From: Saccopteryx bilineata
Lineage: Eukaryota > Chordata > Mammalia > Chiroptera > Emballonuridae
NCBI RefSeq assembly: GCF_036850765.1
Contig: NC_089492.1
Span: 106,225,022 to 106,289,021, forward strand
Direction: 5' to 3'
DNA: 64,000 bases
The notes beneath the pieces were generated by a model. It was not told the DNA's origin. It ran no database searches and was given only the letters and a program-made list of their open reading frames with translations. The position numbers and the translations under genes were made by a program. This document shows, one piece after another, positions 58,745 to 64,000 of the stretch (the first letter of the stretch is position 1; every line of letters starts with the position of its first letter).

Positions 58745-61560
58745 TAATTTTAGTTAACAAGTATTCATTGTTAGTACATAGTAACACATGTTTGTTATTG
58801 TTTTCCTTGCAAATTGCAGCTATGCTAAACTTCCTTAATAGTTCTAGAAATATTTTTGTAGCTTTTGTGAGAATTCTATGTTGAAATTCATGTCATCTGT
58901 GTTAGAAACGGGTTTATTTCTTCCTTTTCAATCCACATTTTTAAAAGTTCCCTCTCTTACCTAATTACCCTGTTATAAATTATAAACTTTGTTGAATAAT
59001 TTAGTATGAACATCCATGCCTTACTCCTGATCTTAAGAAAAAAACATTCACTCTTCCACTATTAAGTATGATGACAGCTCCATGTTTTTTTGTGACTCAG
59101 AATGAAGAACCTCCACTCTATTCTCAATGTTCTAAGAAATTTTATCATGAAAGGATAGTTATACATCAAATGATTATGTGGCTTGTCTTCTTGGAATGTT
59201 AATATGGTAAATCTTTTGGATTGATTTCTGAGTTTCATATTCACAAGATAAACTCCAATAATCAGAGTTATTTACTTCTCGATTTTATTTGCAGGCATTT
59301 TTTGAAGAGCTTCGTTTAAAGAATTGACAATAGAATTCTATAATATTACGAAATAATATGTTGAAGGATTTGGGGAGGACTTTGTCTAGTTTTAGAATCA
59401 GAGTAATTCAGGTCTTTTAAAGTGTTCTCTCTTTTATTTTATGAAAGAGATTGTATAGAATTGGTGTTAATTCTTTAAACGTTTGACAGACTTCAACAAT
59501 AAAACAATCTGGGCCTGGACATTTATTTTTAGGTTTTTTAACTATATATTCAATTACTTTAGTAGTTATAGAACTGTTGTGTGTTATCTTTTTCATGTGG
59601 TTTAAGTTTTACAATTTGTGGGGTTTGACTAATTAGTCTATTCTACAGAAAACCTGGCTTTGTATAATTAAAATTATTACAAACTTAGTAAAAGTTTTTT
59701 TGCCAGATTATTATTTATTTTGGTAAATTTTTTATGTTCACTTGAAAATAATGCATATTTGGCTGTTGTGGAGAATGTTATATAAATATAAAATATATCA
59801 AATTGATTCATAGTTTTGTTCAGATTTTCTATATCCTTACTGATTGTTTCTATTATTTCTGTTGAATACTGAAAGAGGAGTATTGAAGTCTTAATATTCA
59901 TGGTTTTATCATTACTTTTTTGTAATGCTGTCATGTCAGGTTTTGCTGCAAGCACTTTGAAACTTGATATTTGCGTGCACGTTTAAAATAATCTCTTTTA
60001 TGAATTGAGGCTTTTATCATTATATATATAATGTCCATTTTTATCCCTGACAATTTTCTTTCCTCTGAAGTCTACTTTGTCTCATTTTCATACTGTCACT
60101 AGAGCTTACTTTTGATTTGGTTTGAAAGTGCTTTTTGGTTAGTTTTGTTTTTAAAATTTTTAATCTACCTATAATGTTGTATTTAAATGAATTTCTTGCT
60201 TATAGCACATATTTTTGGTCATTTTTAAATCAATTCTGACAATCTCTATATTTAAATGATTCAGAATTATATATAATTGACACATTTAGATAATGTCTTC
60301 CATTTTTTTTCATTTGTTTTTTTGTTCAATCTGTTTTCTATTTCTTCATTTCCCTTTTCTGCCTTTTTTTAAAACCTATTTGGATACATTTCAATATCCA
60401 ATTTATTTACATATTGTTTTTTCTTTACTATTTCTCTATATTTTTAGTGGGTTTTCTAGAAATTAAGAAATAGCAATTAAATTTTCATAGTATTTTCTAT
60501 TAATATTTTGTCATTTCATGTGCAATATAGAAAACAACCACTACATGGGTCCTTTCACTATCTTTCTTTTTGTATTGTAGTTATATTTTATATTTTGAAA
60601 ATCTGATAGATAATGTTATGCTATCATTTTGAACCATGAAACACATTTCATAAAACTTAAGACAAAAATAATATTTTACTATATTTAATAAATATTTACT
60701 ACTTCTGTGTTCCTCCTTCACTTCCAATATTCCAAGTTTCCTTCTATAGTCATTCACTTTGGCTGAAAAGTTAACTTTAGTAATAACTTTAGAGACAGTA
60801 TACAGACAATAAATTCTTCTCTAAGTTTCTCTTATCTGTGAATGTTTTTATTTCACGTTTATCTCTAGAAATACTTTTGCTAGATGTGGAATTTTTGTTT
60901 GATAGTTCTTTTCCTTTGTCCTTCCAAAAATATTGTACCATTTCCTTTGGCTCCATAGTTTCTTATGAGATGAGAAAGCCAGATATCTGAATCATTGTTG
61001 TCCTCTAGGTAATATGTCATTTTTTTGATTGGCTTAAAGGCTTTTTCTTTGTCCTTAGTTTACATCAGTTTTATTATGCATTTAGACATGAATTACTTTG
61101 AGTTTATTCAGTTTGGGGTTCATCTGCTTAAATTGGTAGGTTCACATCTTCCACCAAATTGTGAAGTTTTCACTAAAATTTCAATATGTTTTATCTGCAT
61201 TGACATTTTTCTTTGCTAACTTAGGAAACAATGACATATAACAGACTTTTTTGTTATATATTATTTCACAAGGCCACTCTTCAATTTCTTTTTCCTAGCT
61301 CTTCTGAACAATTCATTTTTGTTGGCCTATCTGTGTGTTCACTGTCTTTTCCCTCTATCATCTCTATTTTGTTAATGAGTGTGATCATTTAAAAAAAAAT
61401 CCAGTAATTTTTTTTTCAGTTTTTAAAATTCTGTTTGATCCCCCTTAATATCATTCTTTGCTGAGACTTTGTATCCTTCCATTTGTTTTAAGATTATTCA
61501 CTCTAAAATATTGAAACAGATTAATTGCTTTAAATTATTTGATCAGGTAGTTCCCACATC
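58745..61560 (-). mobile_element. Old LINE-1 (antisense), ORF2 to ORF1 region
   Basis: On the minus strand, 59955-59677 encodes an endonuclease-like piece (ISKDIENLNKTMNQFDI). The region around 59515-59430 corresponds to the CPGPD..F..TFKE segment of the reverse transcriptase linker. 60850-61250 resembles the antisense ORF1 stretch seen at 130-600. All frames are broken. Confidence 0.65.
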
Positions 61561-61566
61561 TGTCTT

Positions 61567-61573
61567 TTTGGCA

Positions 61574-61617
<44 letters not shown>

Positions 61618-61620
61618 AAA
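61567..61620. repeat. (AT)n microsatellite with inverted flanks
   Basis: About 18 AT units are flanked by TTTGGCAT and ATGCCAAA, so the whole block is palindromic. Confidence 0.85.
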
Positions 61621-62770
61621 CTATATATATAGTTTTTTGTTTTACAAATAATTTTTTATTCTAAACATTTAGATGTTCAGTGTTTACATACATTCTGTGG
61701 TTAGACCACTCAGTAGCTAGCTTGGGACCTGGCTGGTGATTTATCCCATTATTCAGTTTTCACATTCCTTCATAGCTGCTCCATGCATTCTGTCCAGTAT
61801 TTATAACTGCATTCAGTGGGAGGGACAGATGGAACATCCTTATTTCTTACCCAGAAACAAATTGCCATAGATAATATTTAAATTTTTTAAAAGTTGTTCA
61901 GTGCTATTAGTATCTTATTTTTATATACTTCATAAATATTTTAAAGGAGCCAATGGGGAAAAAAGGCATGAAGGATTTCACTTTGGTATTGATTAGTTTT
62001 TCTCTGCTTCTCTGAAGTCTTTCATGCTGTAAAATCAGCAGAAACAAATTGATTATTTGAGGGACAATCATGCCAATAGTTAATTTCTCCTTAGATTTAG
62101 CTCATCACTCTGACTAAGAAGCCCAGAACAATCCATTGTTCTTACATGTTTAAAATTAGCCCTATAGAAATTGGTTATAAATGGTCTCAGAAACTTGATA
62201 TGAATGCCAATTGAAAAGCAACTAGATCTTCAGAGCTTTGTTCCATTTCATGTTGTAACCTTCGTCTATCTTACATATGACAATTAGCCCACTGCATGGC
62301 ACAGTGCATAGCAGATAACAGATGTTCAAAACATGTTTGAAAGAATAAACTGATGTATTCAGTTCCTCAAGCACACATTAATGTGTTTTGTGCATAAAAT
62401 GCTATGATGAGAGAAGATAAAGAGATGACAAAAGTATGTCTCTGATATTTAGTAACTCTCACGGTGGGAAAGAGAGATATGTAAACAATTCTTATTATTA
62501 GAGGGAAGAGTGAACCAAATAAGAAAGAAATATGCCGAGGAACTTTATTAGAAAGAAAAATAAAATAGGAGTAGAGGTTAAAATATTTTCATTGAATCAA
62601 ATTAAAATGCTAGTCAAATTTTTCACTGATTAAAGTTTGTATAGTTTCATAAGAAAAAAATTAATTTGGAGTTAAAAAACATGGATTTCTTTTTCTAGTT
62701 CTATTATCTCTCTCTAATTTTACAGTGCATATACTAACCATGATTTTTTCCCTCCAATCTTAAAAACAAG
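61621..62770. other. Mostly unique sequence with an old L1 and L2 trace
   Basis: 61670-61860 may be an antisense L1 5' region. 62285-62350 carries an L2/MIR-like tail (catggcacagtgcatagcag). No gene recognised. Confidence 0.35.
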
Positions 62771-62784
62771 AAATTTAGTGATCT

Positions 62785-63025
62785 CTTGCCTGACCTATGG
62801 TGGCGCAGTGGATAAAGTGTCAACCTGGAAATGCTGAGGTTGCCCTTTCGAAACCCTGGGCTTGCCTGGTCAAGGCATATATGGGAGTTGATGCTTCCAG
62901 CTCCTCCTCCCTTCTCTCTCTCTGTCTCTCTCTCTCCTCTCTCTCTCCCTCTCTGTCTCTCTCTCTCTCCCTTTCTCTCTCCTCTCTAAAATGAATTAAA
63001 AAAAATTTTTTTAAAGAAAAAAAAG
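62785..63025 (+). mobile_element. Rhin-1-type SINE
   Basis: Head TGCCTGACCTATGGTGGCGC, a long CT tract at 62920-62985 and an A/T end. The target duplication is aaatttagtgatct at 62771-62784 and agatttagtgatct at 63026-63039. The B box is altered (CTTTCGAAACC). Confidence 0.92.
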
Positions 63026-63149
63026 AGATTTAGTGATCTTTATGGTGACTCATTTTACATTATTTTATGTAAAATGTTTATCAGGAATTAATACTGATAT
63101 TTTGCCATATTTACTTCAGATCTTTTAGACAATATAATACATCACAGAT

Positions 63150-64000
63150 AGAGTCAGATCTTTCAGTGCCTCTTTTTCAACCTCCCTCTACAATAGTGGT
63201 TACTATTTTGAAGTTGGTCTATGTCTTTCTGCTTCAATTTTTAATTATTTGTCTTCATGTTTATGAATCCACATTACTGGGCCACATATTTTTACATTTT
63301 GCATATTTTTATTATACTGTAAATATTCTTTAATAGCTTGCTGTTTGGCAGAATGGTATTTAATCTTTTTACTTAGAGATTTATTCTTCTAGATAAATAT
63401 AATTTGATTAATTGAATAGTAAGTAATATACTGTATAAGAATATACCATAGTATGCATAACTACCACCTATGGATTAATTTTCCTCCAGTGTGTCTTTAT
63501 TAGAAATCATGCATATATCACTTATATTATTAGGCCCATGCAATAGCTTCTGTAACACATAGCTACATCTGAAATTGCTGGATCCTAGTGTATGTGTATC
63601 TTCAAGTTTATTAGACATTGATAAACTGTTTTCCAAAGTAATTTTATTGTCAATGTTTGAGAATTCTGATTTCTCCACATACTATCTATACTTGTCTGAC
63701 TTTTCTAATTTTCTGAGTGTAAAATAGTGTTTATCTGCTGGAGGTTTTGGGGTAAATGTCTTTCATAATGCCAGGTAAGTCCCCCCCCCCATTCTGGTTT
63801 GTTAAGACTATGTTATGTGTTAGATCTTTGTTTATATAGTTCTTAATAATGTTTTTGTCATAAATGTTTTATGAAATATCAAAACCCTTTCCTGAAACTA
63901 TTGATATGATCATAAATTATTTTATCCTACAGCAACGTGCTTTCACAGTGGATTGCATCTTTGAATTCTCTGAAATTAAACACTTTTTATATTCCTGAAA
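63150..64000 (-). mobile_element. Probable old LINE-1 3' region (antisense)
   Basis: T-rich sequence with phrases such as cttgtctgacttttctaatt and gtgttatgtgttagatcttt that fit an antisense L1 3'UTR/ORF2 end. It runs off the window. Confidence 0.45.

Overview
This window is mammalian nuclear DNA, almost certainly from a bat. The best evidence is the SINE content. There are repeated copies of a tRNA-derived, VES-type SINE that begins GCCCTGGCCGGTTGGCTCAG and ends in a long tail. There are also copies of a second tRNA-derived SINE with the head GCCTGACCTGTGGTGG, which I associate with Rhin-1-type elements of horseshoe and roundleaf bats (Rhinolophoidea). That placement is inference from remembered family features, not a database result. 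I found no convincing host exon, RNA gene, CpG-island promoter or other single-copy gene. The window reads as a gene desert built from nested mobile elements of several ages.

Layout. At 1-4470 lies an old antisense LINE-1 (5'UTR plus ORF1). Its ORF1 is split at one point by a ~2.0 kb element (840-2836) that has inverted-repeat ends, an ATTA target duplication and a broken coding region of a widespread but uncharacterised zinc-finger-bearing protein family; this is the most unusual object here. From 4480 to 14780 there are L1, MIR, L2, SINE and Tigger-like relics in AT-rich unique sequence. From 14788 to 17674 lies a short antisense endogenous retrovirus with two diverged LTRs, gag-like remnants and a trace of RNase H. 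A nearly complete young L1 (copy A) occupies 19720-27667, with a 15-bp target duplication. From 27683 to 43130 there are SINEs, antisense L1 tails, an L2, a mariner-type hairpin and two hAT-type MITEs. A second young L1 (copy B) occupies 43519-51328, inserted into an old antisense L1. An old sense L1 runs from 52170 to 55330 with SINEs inside it. An autonomous-type Tigger (pogo/CENP-B-like) transposon spans 55415-58740 and carries two VES SINEs, each with its own target duplication. Antisense L1 relics fill most of the rest.

How the parts relate. The two young L1 copies belong to one subfamily and allow internal comparison. Each has a 5'UTR of diverged ~240-bp repeat units, ORF1, a 79-codon reading frame that overlaps both the ORF1 end and the ORF2 start, ORF2 with endonuclease and reverse transcriptase, a G-rich 3'UTR and a poly(A) tail. 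Both copies also keep two antisense reading frames in the 5'UTR, one of them resembling the position of primate ORF0. Copy A is broken only by one stop in ORF1 and one single-base shift in ORF2. Copy B has several frameshifts and has also lost the reverse transcriptase aspartate equivalent to position 600. L1 machinery of this kind is the expected source of mobilisation for the SINEs, many of which have clear target duplications.
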